64,000 nt of DNA. Source: Euphorbia lathyris (taxonomy: Eukaryota; Streptophyta; Magnoliopsida; Malpighiales; Euphorbiaceae). This document shows, one piece after another, positions 46,451 to 58,700 of this stretch. A model generated the notes under the pieces. The model did not search any database, was not told where the DNA came from, and saw nothing but the letters and a program-made list of their open reading frames with translations. The stretch spans positions 75,235,256 through 75,299,255 of the forward strand of contig NC_088911.1 in NCBI RefSeq assembly GCF_963576675.1, given 5' to 3'. The position numbers were made by a program, and so were the translations under genes. How positions within the stretch are numbered: the first letter of the stretch is position 1; each line of letters starts with the position of its first letter.

Positions 46451-49400
46451 TAGAATTTTATCAAGAATTCTAGGATCACATAGGTCAGGATGTGTTTCTT
46501 GCTTGTATTGAATGGTTGGAAAATGGTGTGTTCCCTGAAAAATTGAATGAAACGGTTATTGTTATGATTCCCAAGTGTAATGCGTCGATTGCCTTAAAGA
46601 CTTTAGACCCATCTCCCATTGCAATGTGTTGTACAAATTGATTGCTAAGGTCTTAGCAAATAGGCTAAAGGGCATACTCCCGGAAATCATTAGTGATACC
46701 CAATCATTTTTTGTCCCATGGAGGTTAATTATGGATAGTGTGCAAGTGGATTTCGAGACAATACACTTCATAAAGCGCCATAATAGGGGAGAGGTGGGGG
46801 AGGTTGCCCTTAAGATTGACATAAGCAAGGCCTATGATAGGGTTGATTGGGGATTTTTGGAGAATGTTATGACCAAGATGGGTTTTAATGATAAATGGGT
46901 ACAATGGATTATGTGGTGTGTCACAAAAGTCAAGTATAAGGTCACGTTGAACAATGATTTAACGGATACAATTATTCCTGGGAGAGGGCTCAGGCAGGGA
47001 GATCTGTTGTCTCCATATCTCTTTATTCTTTGTGTTGAGGTTCTATCTAGATTAATTTCCTAGGCCGAGGAGAACAACCTTATTACTAGCTGCAAGGTGT
47101 GTAAACGGGCCCCATCGGTTACACATTTATTTTTTGTTGATGATAATTTCCTATTTTTTGGGGCCACGGCTTCAGAAACCAGTACGATTGTGAAATTGTT
47201 GACTGAGTATGAGCATGCTTCTGGGCAGGCGGTTAATCTTAACAAGTCGGGTATTTTCTTCAGTACAAATGTAAAGCAGGAAGTTAGGGTCAACATAAAG
47301 AGTATATTAAATGTCTCTAATCCATTAGATACAGGCCGATATTTGGGTCTCCCGTCCCTAATAGGGAGATCTAAGAGACGTATTTTCCTTTTTCTTATTG
47401 ACAGGTTAAGAAGGAAATTTGGGAGTTGGGGTCATCGATTTTTGTCTAGTGCAGGGAAGGAAGTATTGATTAAATCAGTGGCACAAGCGTTGTCGACTTT
47501 CTATATAAGTACCTTCCTTCTGCCCCATTCTATTTGTGATGACCTGTTGAAAATTATGAACTCTTTTTGGTGGGGTTCGAAACTTGAGGGCAAACAGAGT
47601 ATCCATTGGTTTGACTGGTCTAATCTATGTCAAGGGAAGGAGCAAAGGGGTCTTGGTTTTAGGGACCTACATATGTTTAACCTAGCCTTGTTGGGAAAGC
47701 AGGGTTGGAAACCGATTCAGTCTTCGAATACTTTGGTGAGTAAGATATTCAAAGTAAAATATTATCCAAATGAGTCTCTCCTATCGTCCAAATTAGGAAA
47801 TAATCCTAGGGTTATTTAGCGTAGTATTTGGAGTGGAATTGATGTTTTACGGTTGGGTTTGAGATAGAAGATTGGTACTAGACGTTCTGTTAATGTGTGG
47901 GAGGATCCCTAGGTTCCAAATCTGCCTGGGTTTTCGATTATTTTGTTTCGTGTCCCGGGTTTGGAGGATATAAAAGTCGCGGATTTTTTTGTTAGAGAAT
48001 TCGAGGGCATGGGATAGAACTAAGGTGGCAGGGTGCTTTTGTGAAGAAGAGGCTGAAGCTGTTCTTTCCATTATTATACCGTACCAGGAGATTGAGGATG
48101 AGTGGGTCTGAAATTGGACCAAGGAAGTTGTGTACACGGTTAAATCAGGTTATACTGAGGGTATGGCGGGGAGTAATGGTGTCGAGGTTATGAAGGGGTG
48201 GAAGGAACTGTTGAAGTTACTTGTGCCGCCTAAAATGAGAAACTTTTTATGGCGCCTTTGTCGTGGGTTTTTACTGACACGCAACAGACTTGTCCAGCGA
48301 CGAGTTAATATTCCCAACTGTTCTATGTTTTGCAAGTTTGAAGTTGAAACTGACAAAACATTTATTTGTGCTGTGTGGAGCCACAGACGAGATGTGGTGG
48401 GAAGCGGGTCGGAACACTCCATCCCTAGGAGACCCTAGCTTGCTTGAGCACTAAATCTCCCACTCTAATTCTGTTTGTCTTGACCTTCCTGTTGAGCACC
48501 CGGGCGATGTGCCTTGATGGAGAGATGGCTTGCTTTATCTTTATGGGCTTGGGTATGGAGATGCGATAGAAGCATGAGTTGACCTGACCCTTTGAGTATC
48601 GTTGTTAGGGTTCCAAACCTTCTAGTCTCTAGTCTGATATCTTGTTTCACTTTTATTTCAAGGGTCTTTGTTTAACAAGTCTAAAGCAGATGAGGGACTA
48701 GCGAGTTCAATTCTCTTCTAATATGAGGAGGAAAGTTAGTAGTGTCTCTTGCGAGACCTAACCATTCGTTCTAACAAGTGGGTTTCCTTGTTTTTAGGCT
48801 TTTATGATGTATAGTGCAAACAAGCACGGGAAAAGATACCAATCCAAGAGAGAAAAGAAAGTCCACGAAATTACATAAAAGATAGGAGAAAGCTTTTTTA
48901 TCTAATAAAAGATAGATCAATCCACTTTACCAGAAAAGTCATAATGGAATAACTTAAAGAAACATATTTTAGTCACTACGTTATCTAGTTTATCTTCTTT
49001 CTCTTGTGAATGAATCTTTTTCGAAAATGCACTTCGAACTCTTTCTATACCTAACCTCATAACGACCCTTGAAGTAAGATTATGTGAAACTGACTGATTA
49101 AGTAAGTCTCCTGGTTGCTTGGACAATTGAAGAGGATCACATCAGATGAAATGGTTCACATTTTGGCGATTCTACATGCCATTTGGAACAGGAGGATTCA
49201 GCTAGTTTGGGCGAATAAGCTGTTGAATTCAAAGCAATGTTTCAAAAGCATCAGGGAGGTCATAAGCGACTGGAAAGCGTTCAGGGCTGGTTATATTGGC
49301 GGGTCGTGTAGCGGGGCTAGAAGTCGGAGTAGGCGTAGGGTGGGGTGGCAGCATCCATAGCACGGGTTCGTCAAGTGCAACGTGGATGGGGCGATCTTCA

Positions 49401-49838
49401 CAGGTGATGGCAAATGTGGACTCGGGACGGTTGTTCGAGATGATCAGGGGCAGTTCATATGTTGCAGTAGCAGCATAATTCAAGGGATGAAGGATCTGAA
49501 GATTATAGAGGCTCTAGCTGTAAGGACGAGTCTATTGTGGATGGCAGACATAGGGTACCATCAAGTGGAATTCGAATCGGACGCCCAACTTGTGTTTGAC
49601 AAAATCGGAGCCCCAAATCTCAATTCGTCCGAATTCAGGTCATTAATTTAGGATTGTCATTCTATACTTCAACGTTACCTAGGTTTTAAAATTTCATTTA
49701 TTTCTCGTTTAGTGAACGGTACGGCCCACCTTACGGCTAGGCAAGCTCGCTACAGTGCTAGCGATTATTATGTGTCAATTGTGCGACATTGGCTTGCTGA
49801 TGTTATTTTTAAGAATTTGCATCCTTTAGGCTTTGATT
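46450..49838 (+). mobile_element. L1-clade LINE, 5'-truncated, broken by an insertion
   Basis: Reverse transcriptase: FPEKLNETVIVMIPKC, LYKLIAKVLANRLKGILPEI, ALKIDISKAYDRVDWGFL and GRGLRQGDLLSPYLFILC, then TAG at 47061-47063, and FVDDN where an active element has FADDS, so the catalytic motif is altered. 47097-47819 continues (SGIFFSTN, YLGLPSLIGRSKRRIF, SWGHRFLSSAGKEVL), with zf-RVT at 48130-48380 (VPPKMRNFLWRLCRGF). The LINE resumes at about 49100 (DEMVHILAILHAIWNRR) and ends with RNase H (CNVDGAIFTGD, IIEALAVRTSLL, FESDAQLVFD). The 48430-49095 stretch is an insertion. Several stops and frameshifts make it an old copy. The 3' end merges with the MITE at 49829. Confidence 0.85.
48430..49095. 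other. Insertion of non-LINE, possibly organellar DNA within the LINE
   Basis: This stretch interrupts the LINE between its zf-RVT and RNase H parts. It has no inverted repeat ends, tail or TSD that I can see, and its style is similar to the block at 45260-46450. It could be filler DNA from break repair (for example a NUMT). Confidence 0.4.
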
Positions 49839-50200
49839 GAATGAGAGGTTTTGAAGGGTAATTAAAGGGAGGGTGGGGAAGGGGAATGAGGGGGAGAGAG
49901 GGTATTACCCTTACCCTTATTTGGGAGAAAGGGAAGGGTTCATCAAAACCCTTCAAAATCGGCCTCTTACCCTTATTTGGGAGAAAGGGAAGGGTTCATC
50001 AAAACCCTTCAAAACCCACCGATTTGGTGGTGGGTTGAAAATCCATTAAAAACCTATTGATTTTGAACCATTCAAAACCCTTCATTAACCCTTCAAAACC
50101 TTTAGCCTCCTATTTTTTAATTTTCCAAACAAGGGTTTCCACTAACCCTTCCCTACCCTCCCTTTAATTACCATTCAAAACCTTCCATCCAATCAAAACC
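49829..50200. mobile_element. Tourist-like (PIF/Harbinger) MITE upstream of PsbR
   Basis: Inverted ends GGCTTTGATTGAATG and, inward from the right, GGTTTTGATTGGATG continue as GGTAATTAAAGGGAGGGT on both sides. The flanks are TTA at 49826-49828 and 50201-50203, the PIF/Harbinger TSD. Inside, a unit starting CTTACCCTTATTTGGGAGAA occurs twice, about 58 bp apart. It lies about 360 bp before the PsbR start codon. Confidence 0.82.
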
Positions 50201-50347
50201 TTAGTTTAATAATAAGTATTCTATTAAAAAAAAGCAATAAACCTATATTAATTTTAATAACCCTAATAATCAAAACATATTAATTTTTTTTTTTTTGATA
50301 ACCACTTAAATTTTGAAAGTAAATATTCCATTATAAGAATGTGATGT

Positions 50348-50460
50348 GATAAGGTAAAATGAAGAAGCAATGGAATGAAGGCACGTGTATTGGTAGGATA
50401 ATGTGTGAGTGAGTGATGATAAGGTTAGGAAAATGATATCCACAAAAGATGTGGCACGTG
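50348..50460 (+). promoter_or_regulatory. PsbR promoter: two I-boxes and two G-boxes
   Basis: GATAAGG (I-box type) lies at 50348-50354 and 50418-50424; CACGTG (G-box core) at 50382-50387 and 50455-50460. Paired I-box and G-box motifs are typical of light-regulated photosynthesis genes. No clear TATA box was seen. Confidence 0.6.
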
Positions 50461-50480
50461 GCAAAGCATGGATCACAGTC

Positions 50481-50512
50481 GTCTTATTCTTATTCTTATT
50501 CTTATTCTTATG
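50481..50512 (+). repeat. TTCTTA hexamer repeat in the PsbR 5' leader
   Basis: About five tandem TTCTTA units lie just upstream of the start codon, within the expected 5' UTR or proximal promoter. CT-rich leaders are common in photosynthesis genes; a role here is inference. Confidence 0.6.
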
Positions 50513-50559
50513 TAGGAAAGGAAAGAAAGGCAGGCAATAGGAAATTAAGAGAGAGAGAA

Positions 50560-51164
50560 ATGGCAAGCTCATCAGTAATGTCTTCTACATTGAGCCTAAA
50601 AGCATGCCCTCCTCCTTTCTCAGCAGCAGCACCAAGAGGAGTTCCTTCTCTCTCCTCCTCCACTAAATCATTCAGCGTTCAAGCCAGTGGTGTCAAGAAG
50701 ATCAAGACTGACACTCCTTATGGTCTCTCTCTCTCTCTCTCTTTCTTTCTCCATTTAATTAATGTATACCTTCTTCTTTTATTTATTCTATATATGCAGG
50801 AACTGGTGGTGGTATGAACTTGAGGAATGGTGTTGATGCTTCCGGAAGGAAACCTCGGGTGGGTTCTTTCTCTACTCTCTACCCTTTTCTTTATTCTTTA
50901 TTCTTTATTAAGAAAGATTCATTATGCTTGAGTTGATGATGTGCATCTGAATGGATTCAGGGAAAGGGAGTTTACCAATATGTTGACAAATATGGTGCCA
51001 ACGTGGATGGCTACAGCCCGATCTACAACGCGGATGAATGGGCTCCAACGGGTGATGTATATGCTGGGGGTATAACTGGTTTGGCAATATGGGCAGTAAC
51101 ATTAGTTGGTATTCTAGCTGGAGGAGCACTTCTTGTTTACAACACTAGTGCTTTGTCTCAGTAG
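50560..51164 (+). CDS. PSBR: PsbR, photosystem II 10-kDa protein
   Basis: PsbR is a thylakoid protein of photosystem II that helps assemble the oxygen-evolving complex (PsbP/PsbQ binding). Three exons (50560-50722, 50800-50858, 50961-51164) join in frame to 141 residues, the normal length. The N-terminus [20 protein letters not shown] is a Ser-rich chloroplast transit peptide ending near [18 protein letters not shown] (mature start about residue 43). Conserved parts follow: [36 protein letters not shown] and [20 protein letters not shown], the last opening the single C-terminal membrane helix (about residues 110-135) that ends [10 protein letters not shown]. The ATG at 50560 is chosen because upstream in-frame residues are a translated TTCTTA repeat. 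Introns are 77 and 102 bp. No lesions. Confidence 0.96.
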
Positions 51165-51479
51165 AAGAATCTATTTTTATATATGTACTCCACTCCACTT
51201 TATACCTTGTGAATCCGTCTTTGTAATTCTTCCTCCCTATCAATACTTTTATTTAATTACTCTCTTTTTATTACTTCATCCCATTTTATTCCAAAATATC
51301 TATCATTCCACCAACTACTAACAAAGAGAGGACAACAAATGCTACTTTATATAAACATCTCTTGTGACTGGTTTAGTAATTAGATTTGATACCATGTCAT
51401 GAGTGTAACATACTTCATATATTAACTTCTTTGACTACAATTAAATATCTAACAAAATGATACTTAATTTTTATCTACC
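51165..51479. other. PsbR 3' flank
   Basis: This stretch contains the PsbR 3' UTR. Nothing else was recognised. Confidence 0.5.
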
Positions 51480-52510
51480 TTGATTTTCTATGGAATCTAT
51501 GGTCTTTAGTAAAACCAGTAGCATATTGACTCTCACTACTGTAGGAGTATATGAGATACTAATGTTCAAACGATTCATGAATTTATTCAATTATACTACC
51601 TTTTGAATTGTAAACGCGTATGATATACTCTGCTTTCATAGTGGATAGAGATACACAAGTTTGTTTCGTACTACTTTATGATATGGTACCATTTCCTAGC
51701 AAGAAAACATAGCTTGACGTGGAATTCCTTTCCTGCAATTCTCGCCCAATTTCTATATATGTATCCTCTTAGTTGAACATATTTTCCTTGATAATATAAA
51801 GAATAATCCACAGTTGTCTTGAGATATCTTAGTATCCTTTTTACAGTAGTCCAATGTGTTTTGTACTAATATCTGCTCACCGTCCCAACAACGTGACTAA
51901 TATCAGGTCTTGTACACAACATGTCATACATCAAACTACATACTAAACTATCATAGGTAACATTTCTCATATGTTCAATCTCTTGTTATGTTTGAAGAAA
52001 CATTTCAGTGCTAAGGGTCATATCCTTAACCATTGGGTTTTCTATGGGTTTGCAATTTCAAATATTTGAATTGATACGAAGATTTTGTTAACTTATGTCT
52101 ATTGAGACAAGGCCAACAATTTCTTTGAAACATCTCTTATAATATTAACTCCAAGAATATACGTGCTATACACATATGTTTAATTTCAAAACTCATATTG
52201 AGCCAAACTTTGATTTGGTTTATGTATCCAATGTCATTTCTAGTTATTAGGATGCCATCGATATATAACAAAAAGGATGACAATTTACTTCTAGAACATT
52301 GTATAGACACGATGGTCTTTTCAATTAGATTGAAACCATTTAATATCATTTGATTGTGAAATCGAATATGTCATTCTCTAGAAGAATGTTTAAAGCCATA
52401 AATTGATTTTCTCGATTTGTAAATCTTTTGTTCGCATCCTTGTTAGATAAAACCTACAAGTTGTTCCATGTACATTTATTCTTCCAATTTTTCATTAAAC
52501 TGGAAATTAT
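51480..52510 (-). pseudogene. Degenerate copia pol (reverse transcriptase / RNase H) remnant
   Basis: On the minus strand, with many stops and frame changes, copia motifs appear in order: MYMEQL-GFI and SIYGFKHSS, LLYIDGILITRNDIGYINQI, a LMYDMLCTRPDISHVVGTVS stretch (about 51890-51970), and STMKAEYI (near 51635). The order and spacing match the second half of copia pol. The catalytic YVDD is replaced by YIDG. No LTRs were found. Confidence 0.75.
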
Positions 52511-52884
52511 TTGTAATTGCATAGTGTATGATTCCTTCTTTTAGGATTTGCTTGTTTTTAAAAATTTATGCAACATAAAAATCATCTTGTTTTGGGTCTA
52601 CAATTCTGATTTCTTTTGTTGAGTGATTATATGTATGTGTTCTTGCTATAGAGTTAATGGTTGGTGTTTTTAGTGAGGCTTCTTATATAACCTCATCCTC
52701 TGTTGGTTGGAGGTCTTCTATCTAAGTAATAATATTTTTATATGTTATGATTTGCAATTTTTTTTAACTTCAATGCTTTCTGCACATGCAATTGTCTTTC
52801 TTAATTTGTGAAACTATTTTTTTTTTTTTTGTCTTTTTCCTTTTTTGAATTTTTAATATATATTTTTTATGCAGTTTAACCAAA
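52511..52884. other. Unassigned AT-rich DNA
   Basis: No gene was recognised; poly-T tracts occur at 52755-52830. Confidence 0.4.
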
Positions 52885-53690
52885 TTGCACATGATTTTCA
52901 CTAAAGTGAAACTTGATGAAACCCTAGTGATAATGATTTGCAATAGTTTCATTAAGTTTCACATAAGTTTCAACAAGGTTTTGCCAATTTTCATCGTAAT
53001 TTCACCAAAACCATATGAGTCTCACCAAACTTCTTATGAGTTACACCAAAACTCTAGTGAAACCTTGATGAAACTATTATTGGTAGTATAACCATGATTT
53101 CATTAAGCTTCAATAGAGTTTCACCAAGGTGAAATGCAGAGTTTCAATTTGTTGAAAGCTTGGTGAAATTTCACTAAAATTTAATGGAAATGATTCACAA
53201 TGGTTCATCCAGTTTCACTGAAGTTTCACCAAGGTTTTACATGGGTTTTCACCAACTCTAGTGAAACCTTGATGAAATTTTTGTGATTCTTTTTGTTAAA
53301 ATATGCTAAAACATTTTCATTAAGTTCAATATGAGTTTCACTAAGGATTTCACCTTAGTGAAATTCGACGGAACTTTTTAAAACTCCAGTGAAACTTAAT
53401 GACACCTTCGTGATAATATTTGACATAACTTCATCAAATTTTACATGAGTTTAAATAAAGGTTTCACCAATTTTCTTTGTAGATTCACCAAACTCTAGTG
53501 AAAATTTGATACGACGTTGGTGAAACTCTATCAAAGCTTGGTGAAACTATTTTAATAAGTTTTACATGAGTTCCATCAACGTTCCATCAAAGTTTCAACA
53601 AGGTGAAACTTGGTGAAACCTAATGAGACTTTGCTGAAAGTCTTGCTTACCAGTTTGACATGAGTTTCACCTAGCGGAAACTAAGAGTTC
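52885..53690. repeat. Degenerate GGTGAAAC / GTTTCACC array
   Basis: An 800-bp stretch is built almost entirely of diverged short units such as TTTCACCAAGGTGAAAC, CTAGTGAAACCTTGATGAAA and CATGAGTTTCACC, in both orientations, with more than 20 GTGAAA or TTTCAC words. Each unit is itself a small palindrome. It is not a simple microsatellite and has no coding frame. Origin unknown. Confidence 0.75.
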
Positions 53691-53810
53691 TTATTTATAA
53701 CCTTGTTGATTGTTATAGTACTGGTCAACTATGCATGTCTGAACATACGTGATATATAGAGGAGATCTTATTAGGATGTTTCTCACTTTTAGCTGAAGGT
53801 ATAATCAAGG

Positions 53811-54713
53811 GCTAATTACTAATCTAGCTCATTTGAAGGGGTCCATTAACATATTTAACACACTTCCCTTTCATCTTACTAAATTAGACACTTTCATCAA
53901 CTTTGGACAAGAATACCCTTATTTCAATTCACCTTCTTCCTCAGATTCTCAAACGTCTTCTTTGCCATCCCAAACCAAAATAGAAAAAGTCAAAGAGAGC
54001 CACAACCAAAACCAAAAGTAGAGATAAAATATTTATATAAATGTCCTTTGAATTTGATGATCTCAGGAACATGTGTGATGAGTTCGATTTCGTTAGTGAT
54101 TTTGAGATCAGCACAGACTAGAGGAAAGCATTTATTGAAGTATTCTAAATTTTGGAAAGGAAACACAAAACAGATGAAGCTTTCCATTAGAAATGGTATG
54201 CTTTTAGCATATACGTCTACTTTTCTCGCTGGTCTTGCCTCTTTCTTCATCTGCAATGGTATCGTCTCAATTTTCTCCATTTTTGTTGCATTTGTGACGA
54301 AATTTGTCGCACCTGCACTGTCGCAAATGCGATAAATTTCGTCCATATGCGACAAATTTCGTCGCAAATGCGACAGAAACAACTATCGATGCAACAAAAA
54401 TGGAGGAAATCGGAAATGACGGGTTCAACGAGAAAACATTCAACTAACCAACTGCGTACTTGAATAATGTGTATGTAAAATGAAGAAAGTATAATTACAT
54501 GAACTTGAATAATGTATGAATATGCTTAGATCTTGGATTGAATTATTGAATTTTGTTGTAAGTATTTGAAAGAAATGAAAAGGAGAAGAAGGTTGGGGGA
54601 GGTTAGGGTATATTTGTCTAGAATGGATGAAAGTGTCTAATTTGATAAAATAAAAGAGAAATATATCAAATATGTTAATGGACCCTTCAAATGCGCTAAA
54701 TTAGTAATTAGCC
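53811..54713. mobile_element. Mutator-like element (903 bp)
   Basis: The ends are about 110-bp inverted repeats starting GGGCTAATTACTAATCTAGC and, inward from the right, GGGCTAATTACTAATTTAGC. TSDs TATAATCAA (53802-53810) and TAAAATCAA (54714-54722) match at 8 of 9 bases. The interior has small palindromes around 54296-54375 (GACGAAATTTGTCGC type). No transposase. Confidence 0.82.
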
Positions 54714-54928
54714 CTAAAATCAAATTGTTATATTATTGTTAATTAGCATTGATTAATGTCCTTTTTTTTACCTTGGATTTGGACATCAATTTTTATTTAT
54801 TTATGGACTTCCAGATTAACTTTAGGTGAAACTAAGAGTTCTTATTTTTAACCTTGTTGATTGTTACTGTACTGGTCATATGTGGTGCATAGAGGCGGTT
54901 CTGTTAGGATGTTTCTCACTTTTAACTA

Positions 54929-55336
54929 AGCCTAATACACAAATAACCCACTGAACTTATTCAAATGTTGCAACTGCCCTCCCGAACTTTCAATCGTAAC
55001 AACTTACCCCTCAAACTTGTCTAATTGTAAAACATAACCCCTCAAACTTGTCCAATTGTAAAACATAACCCTCAATTGCTGACATGGACTGCAATTGAAG
55101 AAACACGTGAAATACAAAAGATGCAACGCTCGTGGAGTGTGATAATCAGATCTTTAGCGTGATATGAATATGGGGAAACGTTTTTATGGTTGCTTCAAGT
55201 ACGGGGTAAAAAAATTCCCAATTTGGGGTTATGTTTTACAATTGGACAAGTTTAAGAGGTAAATTGTTACAATTGAAAGTTGAAGGGACAGTTACAACAT
55301 TTGGACAAGTTCAGAGGGTTATTTATGTATTAGACC
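54929..55336. mobile_element. Mutator-like MITE (408 bp)
   Basis: Long inverted ends share CTAATACACAAATAACCC and AACTTGTCCAATTGTAAAAC (right-hand copy diverged). A perfect 9-bp TSD TTTTAACTA lies at 54920-54928 and 55337-55345. The left arm contains a duplicated 30-bp piece (CCCCTCAAACTTGTC...ACATAACC) around 55010-55070. Confidence 0.85.
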
Positions 55337-55470
55337 TTTTAACTAAAGGTAAAATGAAAGTGTCATGTCATTATTAATTGGCATTGGTTGATGTCCTTTT
55401 TTTCTAACCTTGGAAATGAACATCAATTTTTTTACTGTTTTTTATTGACTTACAGATTAACTTTGATTGT

Positions 55471-55770
55471 TACGTATTAAGAAATATTTGAATCCCCATA
55501 ATTTGGGGATCAAAACTCCATTCATTTTGTAATTGATAATCCTGTTTTCTTCAGAATAAAATGTTTAGATTGAATGTCATTCCTAACAATACAATTAACA
55601 TAACTGCCAAGGAAACCAAAAAATAAAACCAGCATTTTGAGCCACCCCTGAACTGGCAGACAAATTGACTGTTGTTGCTCCCCCAACATGGAAGGAGGAA
55701 AATGCAAGAAAACTGAATATGAATATGATGTCTGCCTTCAACCACAAACCTCTGTCCTTTTGGCATTTAC
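55471..55770 (-). other. 3' region of RecA
   Basis: This stretch lies directly downstream of the RecA stop codon on the minus strand and probably holds its 3' UTR. Open frames here have no family similarity. Confidence 0.5.
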
Positions 55771-58700
55771 TTAGATCTCCTCATAAGCATTTTCATTTTC
55801 TTCTTGAATAGGCAATGATGGGTTCCTCGAGAAAACAGCATCTGTGTTTACTGTTCCGTCTGCAATCATGGATCTAACAATCTATGTTGCCAATCAAACG
55901 AAAAACAAACAAACTTACTCGTTATTATTCAAAATGCAGTATGTAATTCTGCAGAAACAGTGTGAGAGTTCTATATACAGGGAATTTCATGAAGAATCCA
56001 CAAGTATCATTCTATAGCATCAATTAGAAAAGATTATGCAACTGACCTTCTCTATTTCTTCATGAACATGAGGATTGTCTCTCAAGTACTGTAATGCTCT
56101 ATCTCTTCCTTGTCCCAATCTTCTCCAAATCAAAACCAGAGACAGTAACAATAAGCCGTTATGTTTATGCTAAACAAAATGAGTTTTTTTAAGAAAATTA
56201 CTAAAAACTACAACAAAATCTGAAACTCAGCATATTATAATAGTCTGACACTTTTGTTAATCGGAAACTAGTAGTATAAAACATCTTCAAGACCAATCAT
56301 AAGCAGTTGGAGAAACAAACTGTAAGTTATTACTAGTTCTCTTCATCATTGCCAACAACAAATGGGTTTGTTTTCCCTTCATGCTAATGTACTCATAGTC
56401 CACCCGTGACAGAAAATTAAGAAGCTTCAAATCAATGAGCTTGCAAAACTTTTCCATGAAATTTTGTTTCTTCAAAACAACTTAACTTATTTACATATTC
56501 AAAGCACTGGACTAGTCAAAGCTAATATGAAAAGCCACCATTATGCTTGCTTATGCTATAAAAAAAGGCAGATTGTGCACAAGTCTTCCACAATTTTGAG
56601 TAGATCATACTAGTCATAGCAATTTCCTGACATTAATTCCTAAACTTCAACTACACGGAGTAGGACAAACAGATAGGTATAATTCAAGAGAGAGAAAAAG
56701 ACTAGAAGTGAAATTGGACCAAGAACAATAACAAAGTCTAAGAGCAAACCTATGGTCTCCGTAGCTATACCAAGCACCCTTCTTTACCACAACATCCATC
56801 ATTTCAGCACAATCCAGAATGCAACCCTGCATATTGAATCAAATTCAAAATGGACAGAGCAACATGCACAATTTAACCAGTGTCATATTGCAATACTAAC
56901 CAGTTGACTTACTCCCTCCCCAAATATAATTTCAAACTCAGCTTGCTTGTACGGCCTTGATACCTATCATAACAACTAATCAGGCAATTGTTTGCTCTAA
57001 AAAAAAAAAACATAAAGTCAGAAGCAAAAGCAATACATAATACATATTTAGAAGACCTCTTGAGACTTGTCAATATGCATTTAAATCTTCTCTCATTAAA
57101 ATTTGTTACAGCTGGTATACCTTAATTATGGGAGTTTAGATTCCCAGATCATAGGGAGTGGATTTAATTATTTTTTTTATTTATATGTATAGCCAATTTA
57201 TATGTACATCCTTGTGGTGGGACCCCTCCCCGGACCCTCGCTCAGCAGGGACGCGTAGTGCACCGGGCCGCCCTATATGTATAGCATACTCATGTATATA
57301 TATGTGTATTAATCCTTAATACAAATCATATAGTTTTCGCATTCTCTCTGTTTATGTGGGGGCCAAATTGGCTATTCACCAAAAACCTTAGGGCTATTTT
57401 GGTACTTTATCCCTATATATATATATAGAAAATAAACATAGATTCTTATAATTTTAAAAATTTATAGATATATCCATATATTCTTATTGTTTACCCACGT
57501 TTGCATTTTCTATAAATATCATTATCTAGTTCACGGAAAAAAAATTCGTATCCGTTTCGGTTTTCATGTAACATCGATGTTTCATATGCAAGTCCAAAAG
57601 CTTTCAGGAAGGCAATGTTGTTTCCACTGTCTCTTCTAATAACCGATGCCTTCTTCTGTTCTTAAAAGTCAAATCCCATACTCTATATTTTTCATCCAAT
57701 ACTTTATTTCTTTCCTCCTCGGGTTTTTGAATGTACGTGTTTTGTTCAAGACGTGACCTCAAGTCTCAAAATTTGATCCCAAATCACTCAAGTGTGTCTT
57801 TTTGGGTTACTCTCAGATGACAAAAAAGGATATTGTTATTACTCTCCTTCCTTGGGTCGTTACCTGGTGTTTATTGCTGTTACCTTCTTTGAGACTACTC
57901 CTTTCTTTAGTTCTGCTACTTCTTCTTCTTCTCTCTCTAGCACATTTGAGGACGTTTTTATGTTGATACTGTAAGCGAGCAGGAGGTTTCTGTTCCTTCT
58001 TGCCTTGTTGTTCGTCAAATTTATTCTCGACGTGTACAACATGCGACTGAGGCACCTCCTATCGCCCCAGACACCGAATCCTTCACCATCTCCTAATTGT
58101 AGCATTGACATTCCTAGCTCTCCATCAAGGTACACCCACTTATAGCCTCTTTATAATGCCTTAATCACCCTCCAAGTTTTTTTGTAGGGTCTTTAGAGCA
58201 TCTCCAAAAGACTCTTAGTCCACTCTCTAAAAACAATATGAACAATTGACTCTTAGTGATTTGAGGAGTAACTAATACATATTATCTCCAACAATACTCC
58301 TCATATTCACTCCTTATTTATTATTTTTTCATTAAAATTATTAAGTGTTGTTATATTTACCAATAGTGGAAGGACAGAGAGTACTCAATAATAAACTATT
58401 AATAAAAAGTGAAATAAGGAGGGACTAGGAGTGGAGAGAGGCTCCTCAATAATAGAGAGGATGGAGAGGCTTTTAGTGATTTGAGGAGTCACTAAGAGGT
58501 GGTTGGAGTTGGTTTTTAACTCTCCCTCTCCTCAAATTTTAACTTAAGAGCCCAACTAAGAGGCTGTTGAAGATGCTCTTAGATTTTGTTGTTGTTTCCA
58601 CGTCTCTTACTAAAGATTGCCTCATCCTGGTTAGCAAGAAGCAATGAAAGAAGAACCAAAAGCACTTGAACATACTTGGGATCTTGCATCTCTTCCTCCC

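Larger units (their letters stand above)
53685..55470. repeat. Direct tandem duplication, each copy split by a different transposon
   Basis: Copy 1 is 53685-53810 plus 54714-54833; copy 2 is 54836-54928 plus 55337-55470. Both start GGAAACTAAGAGTTCTTATT or near it and share AACCTTGTTGATTGTTA, AGGATGTTTCTCACTTTTA, CATTGATTAATGTCCTTTTT (diverged) and CAGATTAACTTT. A Mutator-like element interrupts each copy, at different sites. Confidence 0.75.
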
